This document shows, in pieces, positions 1 to 7,560 of a stretch of DNA of 64,000 nucleotides (positions are counted from its first letter, which is position 1; every line of letters starts with the position of its first letter). Position numbers and translations under genes: made by a program. Location: positions 50,885-114,884 of the forward strand of contig NZ_BCRO01000025.1 of assembly GCF_001552635.1 (NCBI RefSeq). Direction: 5' to 3'. This DNA is from Actinomadura hibisca NBRC 15177 (GTDB lineage: Bacteria > Actinomycetota > Actinomycetes > Streptosporangiales > Streptosporangiaceae). Under the pieces are notes generated by a model. It made no database searches and was not told the origin of the DNA. It was given only the letters and a program-made list of their open reading frames with translations.

Positions 1-515
1 ACCAGGTAGGCCCCCAGCACGCCCGCGATCGCACCGGACGCCCCGATCAGCGGGACGCCGGAGTCGGGCGAGGTGAACGCGAAGCCGTACACCGCGACCA
101 GCCCGAAGAACAGGTAGCTCAGCAGGTAGCGCAGCCGCCCGAAGCGGTCCTCCACGCCCATGCCGACCACGAACAGCATGACGAGGTTGCCGAGCAGGTG
201 CAGGGCGCCCGAGTGCAGGAACATCGAGGAGAACGCCGACGTCCACGGGGTCTTGTCGTAGGCGGCCTCGCCGCACTCATGGACGATCTGGGCGGGCAGC
301 GGCTGCCGCTCCCCGGTGGTCAGCTCGCGCGGGATCGCGCCGTGCTCCATGGTGAACTCGGCCGCCCGGCACTCGCGGACCTTGCCCTCGCCGTACCAGG
401 TGGCGAAGTTGGCCATCGGGGTCAGCAGGAAGACCACGATGTTGGCGGCCACCAGCAGGTACGTCACCCACGGCACCCGGCGGGCGGGCTGGCTGTCGTA
501 CAGGGGCAGGGCCAT
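1..515 (-). CDS. Rhomboid family intramembrane serine protease (partial, C-terminus outside window)
   Basis: The gene is cut by the left edge, so about 171 N-terminal residues are visible. The ATG at 513-515 is preceded by a GTGAGGA ribosome binding site. A first membrane segment (about residues 16-32) is followed by an extracytoplasmic stretch with two cysteines (VREC and VHEC). Next come HSGALHLLGN, typical of the rhomboid L1/TM2 region, and GASGAIAG, which carries the nucleophilic serine near residue 160. The catalytic histidine would lie beyond the window. Rhomboids cleave membrane proteins within the bilayer; the substrate here is unknown. The family call is strong. Confidence 0.88.
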   Translation of the reverse strand, partial: MALPLYDSQPARRVPWVTYLLVAANIVVFLLTPMANFATWYGEGKVRECRAAEFTMEHGAIPRELTTGERQPLPAQIVHECGEAAYDKTPWTSAFSSMFLHSGALHLLGNLVMLFVVGMGVEDRFGRLRYLLSYLFFGLVAVYGFAFTSPDSGVPLIGASGAIAGVLGAYL

Positions 516-551
516 GCGGGGGCGTCCTCACCGTTTGCCGGATTTGTTCAG

Positions 552-2336
552 TCACCTTAGTGGCCGCCAGGCACCCCGCTCCGCCGGCTCGACGGCGGCG
601 TAGGCGTTGTCGAGCCAGGCGCGCAGCCCCTCCGCGCCGTGCGCCGGGCAGCTCCACTCGCCCGCCACCTCGACCAGCCGCGCGCCGGGCGAGTCCAGCC
701 AGCGCAGCACGCACTCCATCTCCTCGGCGCCCGCGCCCCCCGACACCGCGCCCGCCGGGATCGCCGAGGGCACCGCGCCCGGCAGCACGGTCTCGGCGGT
801 GGCGATCAGGGCGTCCACGTAGGGCCGGGGATGGGCCCGGGGCGGGACCGTCCCGGCGGCGGCGAGCCGCCCGTGCCGCACCACCGACAACTCCCAGCCG
901 CCGCCGGGCGCGGGCCGGGCGGCCACCAGCTGGGGCAGCCGGGCCAGCGCCGTCAGGCGTTGCGCCTTGGCGGCGGAGCGGACGAACGCGGCGAGCCGGT
1001 CGCGCTGGGCGGCGGCCTCCTCGTAGCGCAGCTCGGCCGCCAGCCGGTCGATCCGCACCTGAGCGGCGGCCACCACGGGCCGCACGTCGCCCTCCATCAC
1101 CGACCGCGCCGCGGAGGCGTGCACCTCGTACTGCTCGGTGCTCTCGCGGCCCTCGCAGGGCGCGCCGCAGCGCCCGAGGTCGGCCAGCGCGCAGGTGCGG
1201 GCCTTGCCGGTCTCGACCAGGCGCAACGTCAGCCGCTGGGTGCACTGCCGCAGCGGGACGGCCTCGTGCAGCGCGGCCCGCGCCTCCTCGGCCTGCCGCC
1301 GCGAGGTGAGCGGTCCGAGGTAGGCGGCGCCGTCGGCGCGGCACTCGTGCACGATCGACAGGCGGGGGAACGGCTCGACCGTCAGCTTCAGCCAGATCGC
1401 GCGCTCGGGGAACTTGGAGCGCCGGTTGTAGCGCGGCTTGTGCTCGGCGATCAGCCGCAGCTCGCGGACCTCGGCCTCCAGCCCGGTGGCGCACACCACG
1501 GGCCGGACCCGCTCGGCCAGCCCGACCATCTCGCGCACCCGCCAGCGGGTCTCCGAGCCGGTGAAGTAGCTGCGCACCCGGGTGCGCAGGTCGCCGCTCT
1601 TGCCGACGTACAACACCTCGCCCGCCGCGTCCTCGAACAGGTAGACGCCGGGGGCGCTCGGCACCTCGTCGGCCAGGTAGCGCTTGCGGCGCTGCTCGGG
1701 CGTGGGCGCCTTGGCGAACGAGCGCAGCTCCTCCAGCGAGCCGACGCCGTAGGAGCCGAGCCGCTCGATGAGGCCGTGCAGCACGTCCACGGTGGCGCGG
1801 GCGTCGGCCAGCGCGCGGTGGTTGGGCTGGGCGGGGGTGTGGAAGTAGCGGGCGAGGGTCTCCAGCTTGCAGTTGGGGACCTCGTCCTTGGTGAGCACGC
1901 GGCGGGCCAGGTTGACGGTGTCGACCACCGCGAAGGCGGGCCAGGCGTAGCCGTGCGCGGCGCAGGCGGCCTTGAGGAAGCCGATGTCGAACGGGGCGTT
2001 GTGCGCGACCAGCACGCAGCCCCGCGCGAACTCCAGGAACGCGGGCAGCACCCGCTCCACCCGGGGCGCGGCCACCACCATCTGCTGGGTGATGCCGGTG
2101 AGCGCGGTGATGAACGGCGGGATGGGCGCGCCGGGGTCGACCAGCGTGCCGAAGTCGCCGAGCACCTCCCCGGCGCGCACCTTCACCGCGCCGATCTCGG
2201 TGATCGCCGAGTCCTTCGGGGAGCCGCCGGTGGTCTCCAGGTCCACCACCACGAAGGTGACCTCGGCCAGCGGCATCCCGAGGTCGTCGAGCGTGCCCTG
2301 GACGGCGTGGCGGGGCTGGGGACTCGGGGACGTCAT
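552..2336 (-). CDS. DEDDh 3'-5' exonuclease / GIY-YIG nuclease fusion protein
   Basis: This 594-residue protein joins a DnaQ-like exonuclease to a UvrC-like GIY-YIG endonuclease. The exonuclease part has VVDLETTGG (Asp32 and Glu34, motif I), AHNAPFDIGF (motif II) and HRALADARA (motif III with the DEDDh histidine). It is followed near residues 220-260 by PGVYLFEDAAGEVLYVGKS, the GIY-YIG core, and a UvrC-like C-terminal region with a Cys cluster (CTQR, ARTCALADLGRCGAPCEG). Such fusions are common in actinobacteria and are thought to act in DNA repair. I chose the ATG at 2336 because it starts just before the exonuclease fold. The frame stays open upstream, and a GTG a few codons earlier is possible. 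Confidence 0.88.
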   Translation of the reverse strand: MTSPSPQPRHAVQGTLDDLGMPLAEVTFVVVDLETTGGSPKDSAITEIGAVKVRAGEVLGDFGTLVDPGAPIPPFITALTGITQQMVVAAPRVERVLPAFLEFARGCVLVAHNAPFDIGFLKAACAAHGYAWPAFAVVDTVNLARRVLTKDEVPNCKLETLARYFHTPAQPNHRALADARATVDVLHGLIERLGSYGVGSLEELRSFAKAPTPEQRRKRYLADEVPSAPGVYLFEDAAGEVLYVGKSGDLRTRVRSYFTGSETRWRVREMVGLAERVRPVVCATGLEAEVRELRLIAEHKPRYNRRSKFPERAIWLKLTVEPFPRLSIVHECRADGAAYLGPLTSRRQAEEARAALHEAVPLRQCTQRLTLRLVETGKARTCALADLGRCGAPCEGRESTEQYEVHASAARSVMEGDVRPVVAAAQVRIDRLAAELRYEEAAAQRDRLAAFVRSAAKAQRLTALARLPQLVAARPAPGGGWELSVVRHGRLAAAGTVPPRAHPRPYVDALIATAETVLPGAVPSAIPAGAVSGGAGAEEMECVLRWLDSPGARLVEVAGEWSCPAHGAEGLRAWLDNAYAAVEPAERGAWRPLR

Positions 2337-2607
2337 GCAGGTGACGGTAAGGCACGCCACCGACAGCGGCGCCGGTGGCGGCGTCGTCCCCGCCCTTGTC
2401 CCCGGCTCCGGCCCCGACTCCGCCCCCGCCCCCGCCGCCGGGCACGCCCCGGCACCGCGCGGCCCGCTAGGGTAATGGGATCGTCTGGCCGGTTCCTCGC
2501 GTTCCCCGCGTTCGCGCTGGTTAGGGCGCGGGACACCCGGGAAGTACTGAGCGCACCGGCACGTCCGCGACGGCGCGGTCCAGGGCGCGCCGCGAAGCGC
2601 GACACAG

Positions 2608-3963
2608 GTGCGATGCGGAGGGAGCAGGATCATCGACAGCGGTCCCGAGGCGGCCGGGCGGCTGGCCCGCCCCCTTCCCGAGGCGGTCCGCCAGCGGGTG
2701 GTGGAGACCGCCTCGGCGCTGATCGGCGCCCTGCCGCCCGACGAGGTCCCGCTGCCGCTGCGCCGCTTCGCCCGCTTCGAGCGCCGCAAGCGCGCCAAGC
2801 TCGCCGCCCAGCCCATCGCCGCGCTGCTGGAGAAGGACGACGCGTTCCGCCGCCGGGTCGCCGGGCCGCTGCGCGAGGCGCAGCCGGAGCTGGTGGAGGA
2901 GGTCGAGGCCGGGCGGGTGCCGCCGGCCGCCGAGCCCGTGCACGTCGCCGCCATCGCCTACCTGGTCCGCCCCGAGGGCTGGACCGGCCTGGTGGAGGCG
3001 GCCCGCGCCGAGCTGGAGCGCTCGGCGACCGCCTCGGAGGAGGAGGCCGCCGAACGGCGGATCGCCGCCCTGACCGAGGAGCTGGCCGCCGCCCGCGCCG
3101 CCCGCTCGGCCGAGCTGGACAAGCTGCGCGCCGAGCTGCGCGAGAGCAAGGCCGAGAACGCCGAGCTGCGCCGCAAGCTGCACGAGGCCCGCACCAAGGC
3201 CAAGGCCGCGCACGAGCGGGCCGAGGAGCTGGCGGGCTCCACCGGCCGGGAGCTGGCGGCCGCCCGCGACTCCGCCGCCGCGGCCGACAAGGAGCTGCGC
3301 CGCCTGCGCGCCAAGCTGGAGCAGGCCGAGGCCAGTGCCGAGACCGCGCGCCGGGCCGCCCGCGAGGGCCGCAACATCGACGACGTGCGGCTGCGCGTCC
3401 TGCTGGACACGCTGGTGGACGCCGCCCAGGGGGTGCGGCGCGAGCTGGCGCTGCCCACCACCATCGGCCGCCCCGCCGACCTGGTGGGCGGCGCGGACGC
3501 CGACGCGCAGGCGCAGCGCGCGCTGCCGGGCCGGGCGCTGTCCGACCACGACCCCCAGCTGCTGGACCGGCTGCTGGCGCTGCCCAAGGTGCACCTGGTC
3601 GTGGACGGCTACAACGTCACCAAGACCGGCTACGGCGAGCTGACGCTGGCCGACCAGCGCGCCCGCCTGCTGTCGGGCCTCGGCGGCCTGGCCGCGCAGA
3701 CCCGGGCCGAGGTGACCTGCGTGTTCGACGGCGCGGAGCTGGACGCGCCGGTCGCGACCATGGCGCCGCGCGGGGTGCGGGTCCGGTTCAGCCCGCCGGG
3801 GCGGACCGCCGACGAGATGATCGGCGACCTGGTGCGGGCCGAGCCGCCCGGCCGCCCCGTGGTGGTGGTGTCCTCCGACCGCGAGGTGGCCGACGCCGCC
3901 CGCCGCGCCGGGGCGCGCCCCGCGCTGTCCACGCTGCTGCTGCGCCGCCTGGGCCGCGCCTAG
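2608..3963 (+). CDS. NYN (PIN-like) domain RNA-binding/nuclease protein
   Basis: Up to 451 residues. The N-terminal third is charged and helical. Residues about 130-260 form a long Ala/Glu/Arg-rich coiled coil. The C-terminal part contains LVVDGYNVTKTGYGEL and later VVSSDREVADAARRAGA, the signature of the YacP/NYN (PIN-like) RNase fold with acidic metal-binding positions. It is probably an RNA-processing nuclease; the target is unknown. The start is uncertain. GTG 2608 opens the frame, but the strong GGAGG lies inside it at 2617-2621, so an ATC at 2629 or 2632 fits better (see findings). It is divergent from the exonuclease gene across 270 bases, in which I see only Pro-codon-like C-rich repeats. 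Confidence 0.82.
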   Translation: MRCGGSRIIDSGPEAAGRLARPLPEAVRQRVVETASALIGALPPDEVPLPLRRFARFERRKRAKLAAQPIAALLEKDDAFRRRVAGPLREAQPELVEEVEAGRVPPAAEPVHVAAIAYLVRPEGWTGLVEAARAELERSATASEEEAAERRIAALTEELAAARAARSAELDKLRAELRESKAENAELRRKLHEARTKAKAAHERAEELAGSTGRELAAARDSAAAADKELRRLRAKLEQAEASAETARRAAREGRNIDDVRLRVLLDTLVDAAQGVRRELALPTTIGRPADLVGGADADAQAQRALPGRALSDHDPQLLDRLLALPKVHLVVDGYNVTKTGYGELTLADQRARLLSGLGGLAAQTRAEVTCVFDGAELDAPVATMAPRGVRVRFSPPGRTADEMIGDLVRAEPPGRPVVVVSSDREVADAARRAGARPALSTLLLRRLGRA

Positions 3964-4066
3964 CGTCCGGCGTCCCGGCGGCTCCTGGGGCGACAGCGGC
4001 CGGTGAGACCCTCCTCACCCTTGGTGGACAATCGTCATCGAACTACTGCAAGTAATGACGAATGAG

Positions 4067-4095
4067 TTGTGACCGGTGTGACCCGTCGCTAATGT
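4067..4095 (+). promoter_or_regulatory. Sigma-70-like promoter of the first NlpC/P60 gene
   Basis: TTGTGA (4067-4072), a 17-base spacer and TAATGT (4090-4095) form a good -35/-10 pair. Transcription would begin near 4102, leaving a leader of about 33 bases to the GTG at 4135. Confidence 0.55.
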
Positions 4096-4134
4096 CATCC
4101 GCTGATGTCATGGACGAAAGGGGCGAACCGGACC

Positions 4135-5223
4135 GTGGCCAGTGATGACACCGGAATCTCCGCGCAGGCGCGGAGCGCGCGCGGGGGTCGCACCCGCAGG
4201 GTTGTCCCCGGAGCGGCGGCGCCGCGCTGGATGGCGGCGGTGGCGGGCCTGGCGGTGACGGCCACCCTGGCCGCCCCGGTGAGCGCCGCCCACGCCCAGC
4301 CCGCTCAGCCCGCCAAGCCCAAGCCCAGCGCCAAGCAGGCCGAGGCCAAGCTGACCAAGCTCAACGAGCAGGTCGAGGACCTGGTCGAGAAGTACAACCA
4401 GGTCTCCGAGGACCTGAAGGCCGCCAAGAAGAAGCTGGAGGCCGCCAAGAAGGCGGGCAGGAGCGAGCTGGCCGCCTTCGACGAGCAGCGCGCCCGCGTC
4501 GCCCAGATGGCCGCCAACGCCTACAAGAAGGGCGACACCGGCGGCGTCGCCGGGTTCGTCGGCACCGGCGACCCGCAGGCGGTGCTGGACCAGCAGGCCG
4601 TCTTCACCCTCCTGCAGCAGAACCGCAGCGACGACCTCAGCCAGTTCCTGGCCACCGCCCAGCGGCTGCGCCGCGAGCAGGCGCAGGCCCTGGCCGCCTA
4701 CAACGAGGTCAGGACCAAGGCCAAGGAGATGCGGGAGAAGAAGGCCGAGGTCGAGAAGTCGATCAAGGACCAGAAGAAGCTCCTGGCCAAGCTCGGCGAG
4801 AAGGAGGACAAGCCCGGCACCGGCGGTACCGGCGGCGGCACGGGCGGCTCCTACAACGGCCCGGCCAGCGGCTCGGCCCGCGCCGCGCTGAACTACGCCT
4901 ACGCCCAGCTCGGCAAGCCCTACGTGTACGGCGGCACCGGCCCCGGCGGCTACGACTGCTCCGGCCTGACGATGCGGTCCTGGGGCGCGGCGGGCGTCAA
5001 CATCACCCGCACCACCAACTCCCAGTGGGCCGCCACCAAGCACATCGACAAGAGCGCCCTCCAGCCTGGCGACCTGGTGTTCTTCCGGAGCCTGGGCCAC
5101 GTCGGCATGTACGTGGGCGGGGGCAGGATGATCCACGCCCCGCGCACCGGCAAGAACGTCGAGATCGTGTCGATCACGTCCGGTTACTACCTGTCGACCT
5201 ACTACGGCGCGAGCCGCCCGTAG
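4135..5223 (+). CDS. Secreted NlpC/P60 (C40) peptidoglycan endopeptidase with coiled-coil domain
   Basis: A secreted cell-wall hydrolase of about 362 residues that would cut peptide stems of peptidoglycan. The order is a basic N-terminus and signal peptide ending near AHAQP, a Lys/Glu/Ala-rich coiled coil of about 170 residues (RipA/CwlO-like), a Gly-Thr linker, and a C-terminal NlpC/P60 domain. That domain has the catalytic Cys in YDCSGLTMRSW, His in GHVGMYVG, and HAPRTG. I prefer the GTG at 4135 because a GAAAGGGG site and the predicted promoter place it well; an in-frame ATG at 4105 would add 10 residues. It is the first of three wall hydrolases in a row, and the only one without a riboswitch. 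Confidence 0.9.
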   Translation: MASDDTGISAQARSARGGRTRRVVPGAAAPRWMAAVAGLAVTATLAAPVSAAHAQPAQPAKPKPSAKQAEAKLTKLNEQVEDLVEKYNQVSEDLKAAKKKLEAAKKAGRSELAAFDEQRARVAQMAANAYKKGDTGGVAGFVGTGDPQAVLDQQAVFTLLQQNRSDDLSQFLATAQRLRREQAQALAAYNEVRTKAKEMREKKAEVEKSIKDQKKLLAKLGEKEDKPGTGGTGGGTGGSYNGPASGSARAALNYAYAQLGKPYVYGGTGPGGYDCSGLTMRSWGAAGVNITRTTNSQWAATKHIDKSALQPGDLVFFRSLGHVGMYVGGGRMIHAPRTGKNVEIVSITSGYYLSTYYGASRP

Positions 5224-5289
5224 CGGCCCGCAGCGCCCTGTAGCGCCCCGGGGACGGCGGATCCCGCCGTGCCCGACCCGTTCCCCGGT

Positions 5290-5324
5290 GACGGACCAGG
5301 CTTGACCTGGTCCGTTTCCGTTTT
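5290..5324 (+). terminator. Rho-independent terminator after the first NlpC/P60 gene
   Basis: A perfect 10-bp stem, ACGGACCAGG/CCTGGTCCGT, with loop CTTGA is followed by TTCCGTTTT. Confidence 0.8.
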
Positions 5325-5727
5325 GCCGCCGATTTGCCTTCTCTTCGCTTTTTGATACTTTGTTGAGGACGCGGCACCCGCCAGGGGCCGTGTCCTCCGG
5401 CGTAGCCTCCCAGGCGCCGCCACCACTTCGACGCCTTCCAGGCGCCGCCCCGGACGCCGTCCCCCATACGGCGCCGCCCCTCCCGGAGGAGTCCTCCCGG
5501 AGATCCCCGCCGGCCCAGCCGTACCGTGCCGCACGCGACACAGCGTGCACCGCGCCGAGAGCGCCACGGCGGCCTTCCCCAGGGCCCGGCACCCGGCGTT
5601 CCCGTCCTCCGGGACCGTCTCGCCCATAAAAAATCATCAGCGCCGCGCGTTCGCAGCGGGACACAAGGGTCCCGCGACCGGCTCCATCACGCCTGGGAAC
5701 GCGTCGGCGACGCCGAATCCGCCACCG
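5325..5727. other. Long non-coding leader region before the first riboswitch
   Basis: No convincing gene is present. A possible weak promoter, TTGCCT-N16-TACTTT, lies at 5334-5361 and would give a leader of roughly 360 bases before the riboswitch. A second AT-rich patch, CCATAAAAAATCATCAG, lies near 5625 and could instead supply the -10. GCGGGAC/GTCCCGC (about 5657-5680) can form a short hairpin. The remainder is GC-rich and unexplained. Confidence 0.4.
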
Positions 5728-5882
5728 CGCGGAACCGGGGACCCAACCGCCGGCGTCCGGAAACGTTTCCGGACCTGCCAGCACCCGGGGTGAATCGGCT
5801 GCCTCTCCTCGTCTCCCGTCGAGTCCGGCATGCCGTAGGGCCACTTCCCGCCCGAACCCGTCAGCTAACCCGGTAGGCGTCT
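5728..5882 (+). promoter_or_regulatory. ydaO/yuaA-type cyclic di-AMP riboswitch 1
   Basis: The conserved blocks appear in order: CCGGGGACCCA (from about 5735), CGGGGTGAATCGG (about 5786), GTAGGGC (about 5835) and CCGAACCCGTCAGCTAACC with GGTAGGCG (5851-5879). A variable hairpin, TCCGGAAACGTTTCCGGA, sits between the first two. This is the actinobacterial form of the c-di-AMP riboswitch, which usually controls wall hydrolase genes and turns expression off when c-di-AMP is high. The downstream SD-start is only a few bases beyond the aptamer. Confidence 0.9.
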
Positions 5883-5899
5883 GGAAGAAGGAGCGACCC

Positions 5900-6448
5900 C
5901 TGTCCAGTCACGCTGTCTCCAGCACCGCCCGCCGCACGCGCATCGCCGGCGGCCTCGTCGCGGCCACCGCCGTGCTCACCCCCGTCCTCGCGGTCGGCAA
6001 CACCACCACGGCCCACGCCGCCACCCCGGTGGCCAAGGTCGTCAAGCAGGCCAAGAAGAAGTCCTGGGCCGAGCGCCAGAAGCTCGCCAAGAAGGCCGTG
6101 GCCTACGCCTACAAGAAGCGGGGCAAGCCCTACCGCTACGGCGCCACCGGCCCGAACGCCTTCGACTGCTCGGGCCTGGTCCAGTGGTCCTACAAGAAGG
6201 CTGGAGTCCAGCTCCCCCGCGTGACCGGCTCGCAGTACCGGGCCGTCAAGAACAAGGTGGCCTGGAAGAACCTCTCCCCGGGCGACCTGGTGTTCTTCAA
6301 CGGCAAGAGCCATGTCGGCATGGTGGCCAAGAAGAAGGGCCGCACCCTTTACATGATCCACGCCCCGCACACGGGCAGCCATGTGAAGGTCGTGAAGCTC
6401 GACAGCTACCGCAAGCGCACCTTCGCCGGCGCCGTCCGCCCCTACTGA
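5900..6448 (+). CDS. Secreted NlpC/P60 (C40) endopeptidase under riboswitch 1, apparent CTG start
   Basis: A 182-residue secreted protein: signal peptide MSSHAVSSTARRTR plus a hydrophobic stretch ending TTTAHA, a short Lys-rich linker, and an NlpC/P60 domain with YGATGPNAFDCSGLVQWS (catalytic Cys), SHVGMV (His) and HAPHTG. The only start that includes the signal peptide and has a properly spaced ribosome site (AAGAAGGAG, 7 bases upstream) is CTG at 5900. The next in-frame GTG, at 5972, falls inside the hydrophobic segment and would destroy export. It should cleave D-glutamyl-meso-diaminopimelate-type bonds by family analogy. Confidence 0.87.
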   Translation: MSSHAVSSTARRTRIAGGLVAATAVLTPVLAVGNTTTAHAATPVAKVVKQAKKKSWAERQKLAKKAVAYAYKKRGKPYRYGATGPNAFDCSGLVQWSYKKAGVQLPRVTGSQYRAVKNKVAWKNLSPGDLVFFNGKSHVGMVAKKKGRTLYMIHAPHTGSHVKVVKLDSYRKRTFAGAVRPY

Positions 6449-6465
6449 CGGCGGCCCCGCGCCAG

Positions 6466-6499
6466 GGCGCGGCCGTCCGCCCCCTCGGGCGGCCGCGCC
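6466..6499 (+). terminator. GC-rich hairpin after the second NlpC/P60 gene
   Basis: GGCGCGGCCG and its complement form a strong stem shortly after the stop codon. No T-run follows, so termination is uncertain. Confidence 0.4.
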
Positions 6500-6594
6500 C
6501 CTCCCCCCTTGCCTCACACTCCCGTTCCGGGAGATCGACCGAAAACCACGTTCGGGCGCGAACGCGCCCACCGCCGAGTTCGCCGTGCCCATCA

Positions 6595-6702
6595 CGGGCC
6601 GCGGAGCCGGGGACCCAACGTCCCACGGGGTGAATCGGCCGCCACGCGGCCGTAGGGCAGCTTCCACGCCCGAACCCGTCAGCTAACCCGGTAGGCGGTA
6701 TG
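6595..6702 (+). promoter_or_regulatory. ydaO/yuaA-type cyclic di-AMP riboswitch 2
   Basis: A second copy of the aptamer with the same conserved blocks: GCCGGGGACCCAACG, CGGGGTGAATCGG, GTAGGGCAGC and CCCGAACCCGTCAGCTAACC-CGGTAGGCGG. It is shorter than copy 1 because the variable hairpins are reduced. A GAGGAG ribosome site and a TTG start follow directly. Confidence 0.9.
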
Positions 6703-6722
6703 GAAGCCGAGGAGATCCTTCT

Positions 6723-7490
6723 TTGTCCGGCAAGCACCGCAAGCCCACCGCCCTGACCCTGACCCTGCGCGCCACCGGCACCTTCGTCGCCGGCGCCGCC
6801 GTCATCGGCACCGCCGCCACGGCCGCCTCCGCCACCGTGTCCGTCCCCGGGCAGGACGCCCCGGCGCACGGCCCCCTGGCCTCCACGCAGCTGGCCGCCG
6901 CGCCGCAGCAGGCCCCCGCCAAGATCCCCGCCAAGGCCGCAGAGAAGCCCACCGGCAAGGCCGCCGAGCACGCCGCCGCCGGGAAGGCCGCCCCGAAGAA
7001 GCGCCCCACCGCCGACGACGCCATCAAGATGGCCAAGTCCCAGGTCGGGGTGAAGGAGAACTCCAACGGCGAGACCAAGTACCAGGACTGGTACATGACC
7101 ACCTCGCGCGCCCGCGAGACCGTCAAGCGCGACGGCGGCTCCATCCAGGGCTACAACGACGCCCAGTGGTGCAGCATGTTCGTCTCCTGGCTGGGCGAGC
7201 GGCTGGACTTCAACGACCAGTTCGGCGAGGACGCCTGGACCGTCGAGCACGCCCGCTTCTTCCAGAAGGAGGGCCGCTGGGGCACCAAGCCCAAGCCCGG
7301 CGCGATCGTCTTCTTCGCCTGGGACGGCGGCAAGGGCAACCACGACATCGTGCACGTCGGCATGGTGATCAAGGACAACGGGGACGGCACCGTCAAGACC
7401 GTCGAGGGCAACACCGGCAACGCCGTGCAGATCAAGACGCGCAACACCGCGCAGATCGTCGGCTACGGCTACCCGGACTACGCCAAGTAA
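6723..7490 (+). CDS. Secreted CHAP-domain amidase/endopeptidase under riboswitch 2
   Basis: A 255-residue exported protein starting at TTG 6723 behind GAGGAG. A signal peptide (hydrophobic about residues 10-35) is followed by an Ala/Lys/Pro-rich linker of about 55 residues. The C-terminal CHAP domain has NDAQWCSMFVSWLG (catalytic Cys) and HDIVHVGMV (His). CHAP enzymes act as peptidoglycan amidases or endopeptidases. Having the same c-di-AMP control as the preceding gene suggests coordinated wall remodelling. It lacks a recognisable wall-binding repeat. Confidence 0.85.
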   Translation: MSGKHRKPTALTLTLRATGTFVAGAAVIGTAATAASATVSVPGQDAPAHGPLASTQLAAAPQQAPAKIPAKAAEKPTGKAAEHAAAGKAAPKKRPTADDAIKMAKSQVGVKENSNGETKYQDWYMTTSRARETVKRDGGSIQGYNDAQWCSMFVSWLGERLDFNDQFGEDAWTVEHARFFQKEGRWGTKPKPGAIVFFAWDGGKGNHDIVHVGMVIKDNGDGTVKTVEGNTGNAVQIKTRNTAQIVGYGYPDYAK

Positions 7491-7547
7491 TCCGGGCCGG
7501 TGACCGGGGTCCCGCGACCTGTCCGCCCAGGTCCGTGCCGGTCCGCA

Positions 7548-7560
7548 TAGGATCGCCCGC
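7548..7560 (+). promoter_or_regulatory. -10 box for leaderless start at 7561
   Basis: TAGGAT lies 7 bases before the ATG, so transcription would begin at or next to the start codon; no ribosome site is present. Confidence 0.5.

Noticed and set aside
2380..2460. C-rich CCGCCC repeats as a regulatory or repeat element
   Set aside because: Simple high-GC composition between divergent genes, with no consistent unit length.
639..4055. An 1138-codon plus-strand open frame
   Set aside because: It crosses the exonuclease (minus) and NYN (plus, other frame) genes and is Arg/Gly/Ala-rich without motifs.
4096..4140. A third c-di-AMP riboswitch before the first NlpC/P60 gene
   Set aside because: None of the conserved aptamer blocks is present; a sigma-70-like promoter lies only about 40 bases upstream.
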